Part shown: positions 42,411 through 62,559 of the stretch, in pieces
Position numbering within the stretch: position 1 is the first letter of the stretch
How the letters are laid out: every line of letters begins with the position of its first letter
Assembly (NCBI GenBank): GCA_039707465.1
Contig: CM077643.1
Span: forward strand, 44,396,605-44,460,604
Source: Rhabdophis nuchalis
Taxonomy: Eukaryota > Chordata > Lepidosauria > Squamata > Natricidae
Length of the DNA stretch: 64,000 bases
Direction: 5' to 3'
Notes under the pieces: generated by a model
The model's input: only the letters and a program-made list of their open reading frames with translations
What the model was told of the DNA's origin: nothing
The model's database searches: none
Translations under genes and position numbers: made by a program

Positions 42411-43527
42411 TAAAATCAATATTGCCTGTTTTTTTTAATTTTCACTAGAGTAGTCAATCTTTTGTGTAGTGTGCTCTTCTAAATTGTCTGCTGCTTTATT
42501 CCTTTGTCCATTGACAAACTTAACGGCCAATATTTATATGTCAGTTTATTTTCTGATTCCAGCAATCGGCTTGAATACAGCCCCTTCAAATCCATGATCA
42601 CTGTGGTCTATAGATCACGATTCTTCATACTTTTCTGGAGTAAAATTTAAAAAGCACTTCATTATCAAGCTTATATTACTGCTAGCACTAAAGATTCATT
42701 GGAAAACTATTGTGATTGGAAAATTAGTTTTCTGAAACTGGAAAATATAATTTTGAATATGTATACCATAGGCCTAATTTTTTTTTTTGCTATAATTTTT
42801 CTCAGATATCAAGAAATTTGAAGTTAGTGCGTCTTCCTTTCCAGTTGTCCATATCCTTCTTTGCCTGGTAACTTTAGTCTGGGGCTGCAAATTAAATTTA
42901 GGGAAATTTCAGGAACCACATTTTGCCCAATCAAGGAGAAAGTGAACATAGGTAGTCCTCAACTTGAGAAACAGTTGCAAGTCACTTTTGTCCATGCAGT
43001 TGTAATTTTGAATAATTACTGAGCAAATGGTTTTAAGATGAGGACTACCATTATTTATAAGGTCAAAGTACTGGGAATAAGAAGAATGGCATTTTGTAGT
43101 TCTTTGAATAGATAATTAAAAAAAGTGGTACAAAAATGCTTCCTAAGCATTTTCCTATTTTGCCGTATGTTCATACAATTTACTAGACCAAAGATATTGC
43201 AATACGTATTGCAATATAACAGGCAGTATGAACCCAGCTATTATAGTTTATAAACTATGGTTTATTATTCAGTATGTGGTATGAATCTGGCTAATTGCAG
43301 TTTATCTAATAGACACAACCTATGATGTAGCACAAATATCAAGCTCTTCATTCAGCCTTCACAAAACCTCCTGAAGATATTAAATTAGGAAAGCCAATGT
43401 ATACATTCATTATGGATTTGCTCTTAGGCAATATGTCCTCAAGTATGATCTTTGAAATCAGAGACTCAACTATTTCGTAATAATTCATAATATGTTAGGA
43501 TTAGACGTATGGCTCATTGCATACATT
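42411..43527. other. intergenic between repeats
   Basis: No gene recognised. 42952-43055 is a short copy of the unassigned repeat that begins taggtagtcctcaacttgag and ends gatgaggactacca; its ends are roughly inverted. Confidence 0.45.
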
Positions 43528-43543
43528 AACAATGGGTAGCCTT
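43527..43543 (+). repeat. target-site duplication, left copy
   Basis: taacaatgggtagcctt, repeated exactly at 45522-45538. The terminal t may be shared with the element. Confidence 0.93.
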
Positions 43544-45522
43544 GACTTCTGGTTCCGGCTCCTGCGGCGACGAGCGAGCCTAGCGCTCGCTCGCCGTTTT
43601 GTTGCTTTTTCTGCCCCCCCCACGGGGGCGAGACGCCCCTTTTTTGGGGGTCTCCCGTAGGGCTGGCTCGGCAGGGACGCCCCCCCTCACGCCGGTGGGG
43701 GAGGCGACCCTTTTGCCGCGGCTTAGGTGAAGGAGAACATGCTGCGGGGGGTTCTCCCTTCGCCAACGGCTGTCGGCGCCATTCACTTTAATGAAGAGGG
43801 CTGAGCGGAAGAGATCGGAAGGCTTGCCGAGGCTTCAGCTGCGAGGGAGAGTGAGTTTTAAAAAGACTTTTTTTCCTTGCTGCCAGCCAGGCTGAATGGA
43901 CTGGGAGGGGGGTGTTTGTTTTCAAAAAACCCCCCTCGGACTTAAGCGGCACTTTAAAATGGCTTCTCTGGAAGAGAAAGCGGAAATCTTAAATCCGGAC
44001 TGTCTCTAACAAGGGAAAGTGGTATGCGGCTACTTGCAACATTGTGTCTAGGTCTGGCTGGTTAAAAAAAATTTATTTTTCTACTCTCTCCTCTGGGCTC
44101 TGAGATGGGCGGTGGAAAGTGGCTTTTCTTTGTCCCTGCCTGACTATTTTAATTATGGAAAATTTCCAGCGTCTTTTTACAATTGGGACTCTCTCTGGAT
44201 ATTAATGAAGAATTTTTTTCTTGTTGGATTTGTGGTTCCTTTCTGGATTACCTTCGTTATTATAACCATTGAGTTGGAAAATTGTCTCTCTCTTGGTTCC
44301 TGAATTTTACAACGTTCCAACCTTGATCTGAACTTTTGGCTCCCGGTTAGTCTCACCAGCCCCACCCTGAAAACGCCATTTTGGTGGCACTAACTCTAAC
44401 AGTTAAGATGGCTCAAGAAACAGCACTGACAAGTTTAGAACAACGGATGGCTTCTCTTGAAACTGTTATACAAACTTTGGTTCAAGAAATTCAGGCCCAG
44501 CGGGCAGAAAACATCATTTTCAAGAAGGAGCTATTGGACACACGGAAGAAAACGCTGGAAATCACACAGAAGACTGAAGAATTGGAAGGGGGGCTGGTGG
44601 GGGTTAAGGGAGAGATTAAAAATGTTACTAAAGAGGTTGAGGAAACAAGTGGGCATGTGTCTAGGATTGATATGGAAAGAATGACATATTTTTTGAGATT
44701 TCAGAATGTTTTTGAGCAACCTGGTGAATGCCTCCCTGATCTTATGAGCACAATTTTAGCAGACTATTTACAAAAACCTAAGGATGAGATCAGGGGGGAC
44801 ATTCTAGCCTATAGAATTAACTCAGCATATGCCAGGATAAATGAAGTGCCTAGAGAGATACATGTGAAATTTGTTAGAAGGTCAACCAGAGAGGAAATCT
44901 TGAAGGCGCAGAGAGGGAACCCTTTAATTTACCAACAAAAAACGGTCACTATCTTGAAGCAGATTCCTAGAAAGATTCGAGAAGCAAGGAGGAAATTTTC
45001 CTTCTTGTCTAAAATTTTATTTGATCATGGGATTTGGTTCATGTGGGTGACACCCGAAGGGATGCTGGTGTTCTGGGAAGGAGGAAGAGTGAGGATTAAA
45101 ACAGTTGCTGAGGCGGAAGCCTTTCTTAAAAAACATTCCTCTGCCCTGGGGGAAGATCCAGGGGGGACGGAGGGGGCCACGGCCCCGCCCGCTGGGGGCC
45201 AGGGAGGAGAAAAAGAAGATACAATAGCCAAGAGACTTAGATCGAAAAAATAACTTTGCCTTGATTTTCCTGAACAATTTTGCATAATATTTTCTGGATT
45301 TTTTGTAAATGTCTGACAGCATGGAATTGAGAATTTAGGTATATGTACTTGCTTTTACCTTGTAGTGTTATGAAAAATGCTTTTTTTTTTGTTATTTTTT
45401 TATTGTGTATTTTGAGGTCTCGGAAGGGCCGACGACTCTGACATGAATGCTCTCAAAATTTCTTTGTATCCCTTACCCTACCCTATAGAAAAAATGTAAA
45501 ACCAATAAAACTTTTTCAATAT
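43544..45522 (+). mobile_element. ORF1-only L1-like retrotransposon, copy B (17-bp TSD)
   Basis: A complete 1,979-bp insertion flanked by a 17-bp direct repeat, taacaatgggtagcctt (43527-43543 and 45522-45538). An 864-bp GC-rich leader, an 846-bp ORF1 and a 269-bp 3' UTR with AATAAA 17 bp before the end make up the whole unit. No ORF2 or deletion scar is visible. Intact target duplications mean that this exact unit was the one inserted. It is highly similar to copy A (5347-7333) along its whole length. Confidence 0.92.
44408..45253 (+). CDS. L1 ORF1p-like RNA-binding protein (copy B)
   Basis: An intact 281-residue frame starting at aagATGgct; a longer open frame upstream of this ATG has only a TTG start. 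It begins MAQETALTSLEQRMASLETV, has a coiled coil to about residue 95, an RRM-like segment starting near TYFLRFQNVF, and a C-terminal domain with EIHVKFVRRSTREEILKAQR and KIREARRKFSFLS, patterns of LINE-1 ORF1 proteins. The C-terminal 40 residues are low-complexity (Gly/Pro/Glu) and end RLRSKK. Likely role: binding of its own transcript as a trimeric chaperone. The frame differs from copy A by substitutions and one codon, and both remain open. Confidence 0.83.
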   Translation: MAQETALTSLEQRMASLETVIQTLVQEIQAQRAENIIFKKELLDTRKKTLEITQKTEELEGGLVGVKGEIKNVTKEVEETSGHVSRIDMERMTYFLRFQNVFEQPGECLPDLMSTILADYLQKPKDEIRGDILAYRINSAYARINEVPREIHVKFVRRSTREEILKAQRGNPLIYQQKTVTILKQIPRKIREARRKFSFLSKILFDHGIWFMWVTPEGMLVFWEGGRVRIKTVAEAEAFLKKHSSALGEDPGGTEGATAPPAGGQGGEKEDTIAKRLRSKK

Positions 45523-45538
45523 AACAATGGGTAGCCTT
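45522..45538 (+). repeat. target-site duplication, right copy
   Basis: Exact repeat of 43527-43543, directly after the element's ...tttttcaata end. Confidence 0.93.
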
Positions 45539-45846
45539 AATGCCTTAAGCCACAGTGTGGTTTCTTCCTGTCTTATGTCATGTGAGCCGTTCCATCAAGT
45601 TTCAGGTGAAAATGCTAGGAAAAAATCAGGTTGGCAGTATTTTGTAGGTATATCTGGTTATCTGAAATATTCCCTTCTTATCTGAAGTATAGATTCCCCT
45701 GACTTTGGAAATGAGAATAGATGTTTGCAGAATAGTTCAGAATAAGAATACATGGACTTTCTGTTTGTATCTCATCAAAGACTAGTCACCTACTCCTAAA
45801 TGAAAAGATTGCTAGAAAGTAGGCATTAAATAAGGAGGGCCCTATC

Positions 45847-46160
45847 CAGAGGTAGTATTCAGCCAGTTCTGACAGGTTCTGGAGAACTGGCAACAGAAAT
45901 TTTGAGTTCAGAAAACTGGCAAATAGGCTGGCCTGCCCCCCATCTGATATTATTTTGTTGCCCTGAACAGAACTGAACTGGAAAGCAGGATAGTGGGGTG
46001 GGGAAGGAATGGGGTTTTTGCAGTAACCTTCCCCTAGGAGTGGAGATTTTGCAGTTTCCTTCCCTTGCCATGCCCACAAAGCCCTGCCCACAAAGCCACG
46101 CCACACCCACAAAGCCATGCCCACAGAACCGGTAGTAAAAAAAAATTAATCCCACCACTG
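45847..46160. mobile_element. hAT-type MITE, family 2, copy 4
   Basis: Starts CAGAGGTAGTATTC (diverged) and ends ATCCCACCACTG, with the same internal cacgccacacccacaaagcc text as other members. Flanking 8-mers do not match well, so the target duplication has decayed. Confidence 0.7.
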
Positions 46161-46645
46161 GCTATCTTAATTTACTCACTGACAAAAAGAGGGCTACATA
46201 CATACATGTTCTGTAACTTACCCGTTACAATAAACCTGGGTGTAACTCTGGAAGAATCCAACTTTTTTATTGCTAGCGGCCACTTTTATATTCAGTGCTA
46301 TATGCCTAGTTCTAGTTTCTCAAATGCTTTAAACCAATTTTGTAGATGTGTTCATTTACATTTTGAATGATTATGAACTAGCTCTTGTATGTTTGCTGAG
46401 AGAGATTTGCTTTGGGAATGTAATGATTACGCGGAAGGCAGAATACAGAAGTTCTAATTAAATATTTTGCTTTGCTTCTTTGGTCTAGGCAGCAATCAGG
46501 GTATAAGAATAACTATAGTAGGCTATTCTGTATTTCCATTTACTCGTATTATATAAGGCAAATTTAAGGGCGGCAGTTCTGCCATGAACACAAGATTATA
46601 TATAATGTAATTATATATTATATATAATGTCCCCTGATGTAATCA

Positions 46646-46800
46646 GGGGAAGCCGGATAGCTCAAGGCATAGAGAGGCTTGCCTGATATGCTGGAGAGTG
46701 CCGGTTCAAACCCCAGTAGAAGGAGTATGGTCAGCTGAAGAGGGCTAATAAGCCCGAAATGGATCCATCCTGGTCTCTTATTAATCAGCCCTTAAAAACC
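46646..46800 (+). mobile_element. tRNA-derived SINE-like head with extra tail
   Basis: A Pol III A box (TAGCTCAAGGCA, about 46658) and a B box (GGTTCAAACCC, about 46702) are spaced as in tRNA-derived SINEs. Next comes gaagagggctaataagcccg and text resembling a Penelope-like terminal segment, then the (CA)n run. The cloverleaf is not intact, so this is not a tRNA gene. Confidence 0.6.
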
Positions 46801-46802
46801 TA

Positions 46803-46805
<3 letters not shown>

Positions 46806-46841
<36 letters not shown>

Positions 46842-46852
46842 TGTGTGTGTGT
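46806..46852. repeat. (CA)n followed by (GT)n
   Basis: About 33 bp of CA repeat switching directly into about 14 bp of GT repeat, so the junction is self-complementary. It is both a Z-DNA-prone and a small cruciform-prone sequence. Confidence 0.95.
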
Positions 46853-47431
46853 TTCGTAGATTTTCACAGATGTAGGTATGCTGGCATTGCTGGCTTCGGG
46901 GATTTTCCCGTGTATATAGCATGGAGATGTTATTGCAACGTTTCGACAAGATCTCACTTGTCATCATCAGGCAGGCTTCTGTCTGTGACTGTGAAGGCGT
47001 CGCCCTTCCTTAAATCTTGGTGGGGGGGATGGAGTGCTGACTATTGTTGTGAGTGGGTTGATTGGCTGTGCAGCTACATCATGACTGGTAGATTGATGCT
47101 GATTGGTCTCATTTGTATGTTTCTCCTTGTCTTGAATTTCAACGGCTTGGGTGGAGGGTGGGGCTCGTCTGTTGGTCAGTGCTGGTTTCCAGATGTCTGG
47201 TAGGCGGGAGGTGTCATCACATTTGTTCATACTGTTAGATTGCTTCTCTATTTCAATGGCTTCTCTGATTATTCTCCTGTTCAGCTCCAAGATATATATA
47301 TCTTCCATTATTTTGAGCATTCTCAAAGCTGATTTTTGTGTGTGTGTGATACAATGTAGTTGTGAAGCTAAGAGATCCTGATTTGCACTGGGAATGTGTC
47401 CTAGGCCTACGTCACAAGTTCTTAATTTCAT
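46853..47431 (-). pseudogene. Penelope-like retroelement 3' remnant
   Basis: The minus-strand frame 47431-46967 encodes RRIIREAIEIEKQSNSMN and SRLPDIWKPAL, the pattern at the C-terminal end of Penelope-like element proteins, after their GIY-YIG endonuclease. Downstream, the UTR contains tgatgatgacaagtgagatc and cgaaacgttgcaataacatc, typical of these elements. The reverse transcriptase and most of the endonuclease are missing. Assignment is from motif memory. Confidence 0.7.
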
Positions 47432-48087
47432 TTTAAAGAAAACTAGAAGTCAACCAGGATATTTAAACAGAAGAACATGCTACGTTTTAAAATTTTATTC
47501 ATCCCAATGTGTGAATGATTTAAGCTGGCATATATCAAAAATAAATTGAGAAAAAGTATAACTTCTTCTAATTTTTAAATGCTTTCAGCTTCTTGATTAA
47601 AAACACTGTTCCATGAAAAGCAGGGTTGCTTAGGATTTAGACAAGATACCAAAAACCTGTCATGGTCCAACATCAGATGTTGTTCCTTCTAATGTATAGG
47701 ATGTCGAGGAACCAATTAACAAACTTGATTTAAACAAGGTGTATTTTACTGTTTCAAAGAGAAAATAATAAATGATATAAAACAAGCATGCCACCTTCAA
47801 ATCTGCCAGATGAAATCAATATAGTACATTTGATAAAGTCATTATCTGAAAGCAGATTTTATGTACTGCACATATGTGGGGTTGAAAAGCCATCTTGTTT
47901 TCAGAGGGCCACAAAACTTGTTGCAGCAGACTCCTACCTAATATTAACCAATGGCTAACTGCCATCATTAATACACAGACTCGAAATAATAACACAATCA
48001 AGGAATAGTCTGTTTCTCATTTTACCTAGGAAGCCCCCACATTTCCCATGCAGCAGTCACTGTCAGCCATTAACTGTGTAGCAGCAC
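47432..48087 (-). other. PSMC6: PSMC6 3' UTR and flank
   Basis: Downstream of the PSMC6 stop. The nearest minus-strand AATAAA is at 47494-47499 (TTTATT on the plus strand). No other gene recognised. Confidence 0.5.
47494..47499 (-). terminator. PSMC6: candidate PSMC6 polyadenylation signal
   Basis: AATAAA on the minus strand, about 590 bp after the stop codon. Variant hexamers nearer the stop cannot be excluded. Confidence 0.3.
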
Positions 48088-57988
<9,901 letters not shown>

Positions 57989-58166
57989 CTAAGATAGAAG
58001 GACACAGCTTTCAGGTAAAATTCATACAATGCATACTAATAGTTGATACTGTCTGTTTTTCCATTTCAATCCTTAGAGGGGGAAAATTAAGATGCAAAAT
58101 TTTATTGTGGACCATTATATAGTACATTAAATGTGTCTTCCCTATGTTTCTTCCTATTGTACATCT

Positions 58167-58670
58167 CAGTGATGGCGAACCTTTTTTGGCTCGAGTGCCA
58201 AAAGAGGGGGAGCGCAGGGGGGTCATGTGCGTGCGTGCCACACCCATGCTTTGTGCACGACCCTAGTGCACATGCACGCATGACCAGGACTCCCCCCCCC
58301 ACCCCCACAATTGTTGGTGTGCTTTTTTTGCCCTCCCCAGGCTCCAGAGGCTTTATAGGAGTCTGGGGAGAGCGAAAGCAGCCTCCCTGCCCTCCTGCGT
58401 CCCTCCAGAGGCTTCAGGAGCTTCCCTGAAGCCTCCGGAGTGTGAAAAACCAGCCCTACGGGCAAACCAAAAGTTCAAGAACAGACTTCCAGTTTGCTTG
58501 TAGGACTGGTTTTAGCCATCCGGAGCCTTCAGGAGGGCCTCAAAAGGTTGAAATCAGCTGGCCAGCGCATTAATGCACGCTGGCCAGCTGACAGGCTAAC
58601 GCCTTGCGTGCCCTGACAAATGGCTCCACGTGCCACCTGTGGCACGCGTGCCATAGGTTCGCCATCACGG
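58167..58670. mobile_element. hAT-type MITE, family 1, copy 4
   Basis: Starts CAGTGATGGCGAACCT and ends AGGTTCGCCATCACGG. Flanks gtacatct (58159-58166) and gtatatct (58671-58678) match at 7 of 8. The same foldback interior as copy 1 (ccctccccaggctccagagg). Confidence 0.88.
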
Positions 58671-58899
58671 GTATATCTATTATGTACAATAGACAGACAA
58701 GGGGTACATTCATGGCATTCTCTTATCCTTACCAGGAAGGATAAAGTGGTATTTTCCTCAAATTCATTTGTTTTAAACCCATTTTAACGGAATTATTTAA
58801 CTCGTACTTGGAGATACTTAAGGAGGGGAGAATTAAGAACGAGGGGATAAAATTCTTTTTATTTCCTGTGCAAATTCATTTTTGTGTCAATATATTTAT

Positions 58900-59010
58900 A
58901 TTTATTCAATTTATACCCCGCCCTTCTCCAAACGGACCCAGGGCGGCGCACAGGAAAATTAAAATACATACAAAACATCATATAAAATTTAAAAAACTAA
59001 TTCAATAGAA
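58900..59010 (-). mobile_element. L2 LINE 3' end (outer minus-strand element, distal part)
   Basis: ttataccccgcccttctcc and acggacccagggcggcgcac are the reverse complement of the L2 3' terminus. With 59705-60460 it forms one minus-strand L2 split by a plus-strand L2. Confidence 0.85.
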
Positions 59011-59011
59011 C

Positions 59012-59669
59012 CTGTGACATCCCGACTGGATTATTGCAACTCTCTCTACATGGGGCTCCCCTTGAGGTGTACCCGGAGGCTTCAGTTGGTCCAGAATGCA
59101 GCCGCGCGAGCAATTATGGGCACCTCTAGGTTTGCCCATGTAACACCGCTGTTGCGCGAGCTGCACTGGCTACCTGTCGTCTTCCGGGTGCGCTTCAAGG
59201 TGTTAGTTACCATCTTCAAAGCGCTCCATGGCTCGGGACCTAGCTACCTGCGGGATCGGATCCTGCCCCATACATCCTCACGGCCGATTCGCTCCCACAG
59301 AGAGGGACTTCTCCGGGTGCCGTCCACTAGACTTTGTCAGCGGGCGACGCCCAGGGGAAGGGCCTTCTCTGTGGCGGGCCCAGCCCTCTGGAATGACCTT
59401 CCCCCCGATATCAGGACAACCACGGACCTCCGCTCCTTCCGCTTAAAATTAAAGACGCACTTTTTTCGTCTGGCCGGCCTTGGGTAGTCTCTTTTTAGGT
59501 CAGGGTTTTTTAGGGGTAATTTTTAGTTTAGTTATGGGTTTTAGCGCAGGATCTATTTAATCTATTTTTAACTCTGTATTTTGTATTTGTTTGTGGTTTA
59601 TTTGTATTTTTAATTGCCTGTGCCCCGCCTCGAGTCCCCTTGGGGAGAGAGAGCGGGATATAAATTAAA

Positions 59670-59701
<32 letters not shown>

Positions 59702-59702
59702 A
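59012..59702 (+). mobile_element. 5'-truncated L2 LINE nested in opposite orientation
   Basis: The C-terminal 157 codons are open (LDYCNSLYMGLPLRCTRRLQ, LHWLPVVFRVRFKVL, WNDLPPDIRTTTDLRSFRL). A 3' UTR with cgcctcgagtccccttgggg follows, then a (ATT)n tail at 59668-59701. It sits in the 3' UTR of the minus-strand L2. Confidence 0.88.
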
Positions 59703-59704
59703 AC

Positions 59705-60460
59705 CCCCAAATTTAAAAACTATCTAAAAGTCAGTATAGGGGGCTACGCTAGGCCGGCTAGATGGAACAAATGTGTCTTAAGACACTTGCGGAAGAGGCG
59801 GAGGTCAGAGATGGTGCGAAGTTCAGGGGGTAAGTCGTTCCAAAGGGCTGGACCTGCCACAGAGAAGGCTCTCCCCTTGGGTGTCGCCAGTCGGCATTGT
59901 CCGGCCGACGGCACCCGACACTCTCTGTGGGAGCGTATTGGTCTGAGGGATGTATGGGGCAGGAGGCGGTCTCGCATATAACTAGGCCCCGAGCCATGGA
60001 GCGCTTTAAAGATGGTCGTCAAAACCTTGAAGCGCACCCGAAAGACCACAGGAAGCCAGTGCAGCTCGCGCAGGATAGGTGTTATGTGGGAGTGTCTAGG
60101 CGCTCCCGTAATCACCCGCGCGGCTGCATTCTGGACTAACTGCAGCTTTCGAGTGCACCTTAAGGGAAGCCCCATGTAGAGAGCATTACAGTAGTCGAGT
60201 CGAGAGGTCACGAGAGCTTGAGTGACTGTGCGAAGGGCAGCCCGGTCCAGTAAGGGCCGCAATTGGCGTATCAGGCGTACATGATGGAAAGCCCCCCTGG
60301 CCACGGCCGCCACATGGTCCTCCATGGACAGCCGGGAATCCAGGAGGACACCCAAATTGCGCGCCCTCTCCACGGGGGCCGGTGTTTCGCCCCCAATGGC
60401 CAGAGTTGCAATAATCTGGCTGAACCGGGGTGCCGGAAGCCACAGCCACTCAGTCTTACG
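59705..60460 (-). mobile_element. 5'-truncated L2 LINE (outer element, proximal part)
   Basis: Minus-strand frame 60373-59744 (209 codons) reads ERARNLGVLLDSRLSMEDHV, LDYCNALYMGLPLRCTRKLQ and FSVAGPALWNDLPPELRTIS. Closely similar to the C-terminal part of the intact ORF at 21500, with one small in-frame gap (RSHRECRVPS). Truncated at about 60460 in the middle of the ORF. Confidence 0.9.
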
Positions 60461-60525
60461 TTCTGCTCAAGCAGGAGGTTGCTCAATAAATTACATTCTG
60501 CTCAAGCAGGAGGTTGCTGCATAGG
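60456..60525. repeat. 35-bp tandem duplication at L2 truncation point
   Basis: Two adjacent 35-bp units beginning ttac(g/a)ttctgctcaagca. They share 27 of the first 28 positions and diverge at their ends. They abut the 5' truncation of the L2 element. Confidence 0.8.
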
Positions 60526-61499
60526 CATTGGGGGGTTCAGCAGCATAAAAATTGTAACAATCAATACATTAAATTTAGAAGTTTAACATTTTCCAGACAA
60601 CTGAAGAAGAGACAAAGGAATTGGCTCTCCAATGTTTGACTCTAATAATTGTATACGAGTTTGTTGAAGAGGTAAAGCTGTAGGAAATACAGGAGCTATG
60701 GAATCCTAAAGTTCATACTGTAGCATAAACATTGAGGGCATAGTCATATAAAGATGCTAGATTTCAGGAATCCAATTAGAAATAGAAATTAATAAATATA
60801 ACATTATTACAAAATAATTTCTAATTCCAAGAAGCTTTGAAAGATACTACAGGGTGAGAGCCCAGGGAAAACTTTCCTCTGATCCAAGGGAGCACAAGAG
60901 TTAAGAATTTCTCAAAAATAAAATACTGAACGTGCAATTGGATACGACTTCAATGAGAAGGAAAAAAAATGGGAAGCAGCTTCGGAAACTGCTTGGAAAG
61001 AGCCACTAGCCAAAGAACCACTGCTGGCAATGGAAGATCATCAAGGAGGTATACTTGCAAGTAAGTATTATAGGGCAGGAGGGGTAAAGCCAAAAGGAAT
61101 TTAGATTCACAAGAGAAGTTGAAAGCAACAAAAAGGGCTGTTTTTTGCAGCATCAGTAGTAAAATAAACAAAAGAGAAGGAGTGGGCCCACTGGTAAGAG
61201 AAATCAAACGACAAGAAGAAAGCAGAACTCCTCAACTTCAAAACCTAAGGAGAATAACTGATCAAAGAAAGGAAAGGTAACCCAAGGTCAGTTAAGGATG
61301 TTTGGGGAACACCTGCATGCCATAACTGAATGTCTCAAAAGCCAATTGTTTCCAAAAATCTTGAAGTTCACAGATGTCATTTCAGAAGTTTCTTTGTTGT
61401 GATCTTTGAGAAATCATGGAGGATGGACAGAGGGCCCAAGAGTCAGAAAAGGGCACTGTCCTATCTTTTTAAAGCTTCAGTGTCTGAATAGTATAAGGG

Positions 61500-61860
61500 T
61501 CTGGATGGGGAAAAACAGGCTGAAACTCACCCCTAGCAGATAGGTTTAAAACAGACTAGGGTCAAACAATACCAACTTTAGTTCTTGATGGGATTCTGCT
61601 CCTCCAGAAAGAGCTGATGCACAATCTGGGGTGCTTCTGGACCGTCAGCTGCTATTGAAATAACAGATGCAATTCAAGTTGTTGGTGACCATCTACCTGT
61701 CCAAAATATGCCTTCAGAGCGTATTTCCTGTGAGGAGAACCAACCTTAAATGTGGTGCGATAAGAGGAAACATGGAGATCAGGCTTCTCTGCCAGAGCTT
61801 CTTTCTGGTAGAATATTGTCCCATCAGAAATCATCATTCCTAGCACTCAGGAAATTTAAA
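61500..61860 (+). pseudogene. diverged L2-type LINE fragment
   Basis: Contains gaaaaacaggctgaaactca, ctccagaaagagctgatgca, cttctggaccgtcagctgct and agcttctttctggtagaata, decayed text of an L2-type ORF (NLGVLLD region and the segment before the 3' end). The middle is deleted. Confidence 0.5.
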
Positions 61861-62012
61861 ATATGAATGCTTGGTGAGTGAGTAAAAAATGGGATTTGAC
61901 TGAGTTGAGATGATTCTGGCTGCTTTGGTGTTTTTATGATTAAACTGAAATTGTATTCGCATTTATTATTTATCATTTATTATTTGTTAGTATGTAAGTA
62001 TATATGTGGGGA

Positions 62013-62300
62013 GGCACAGTGGCTCATTGGTTAAGATGCTGGGCTTGTCAGCTGAAAAGCTGGCAACCCAGGTTCAAGACAAGAGCGCTACGCAACTGGC
62101 TGGGTTTTCATCCTTGCCCCAGCTCCTGCCCCCTATAGCAGTTTGGAAGCATGCAAATGCAAGTAGATAAATAGGTACCACTTCGGTGGGAAGGTAACAC
62201 CATGTTGTGATGTCATTCTGGCTACATGACAGTGGAAATGTCTTTGGTCAGCATAGAAGAGCACTGCTCTGCAGAGTCAGCAATAACAAGTGGAATAAAA
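62013..62300 (+). mobile_element. tRNA-derived squamate SINE (Sauria-like)
   Basis: The head ggcacagtggctcattggtt holds an A-box-like segment and caacccaggttcaagac a B-box-like one. The body has cagctcctgccccctatagc, atgcaaatgcaagtagataa, ataggtaccacttcggtggg and aaggtaacaccatgttgtg, a text pattern common to squamate tRNA SINEs. Old and diverged. Confidence 0.7.
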
Positions 62301-62559
62301 TCTGCAGGGACTTTTATTTTTAACATAATTGTTTTTAAAAATTGTATATGCACACACATATACATACAATTTTACATTATTAACAATTATGTATTGTTTT
62401 GTATTCAAATCTTGTTATAGTTAAGTGACTGAAGTAACATAAAAGTATTTGTAATAATAGAAAAAGATATGACAACCTGGCCAAAACTCCGCGACAAAAT
62501 ATTAAGCATTTGCTTTGTGAGAATTTAGAAAAGAATGTCGATTGACAGAAACCAAGCAT

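Noticed and set aside
46646..46720. Possible tRNA gene.
   Set aside because: A and B boxes are present, but the acceptor and anticodon stems do not pair and the sequence continues into SINE-like text.
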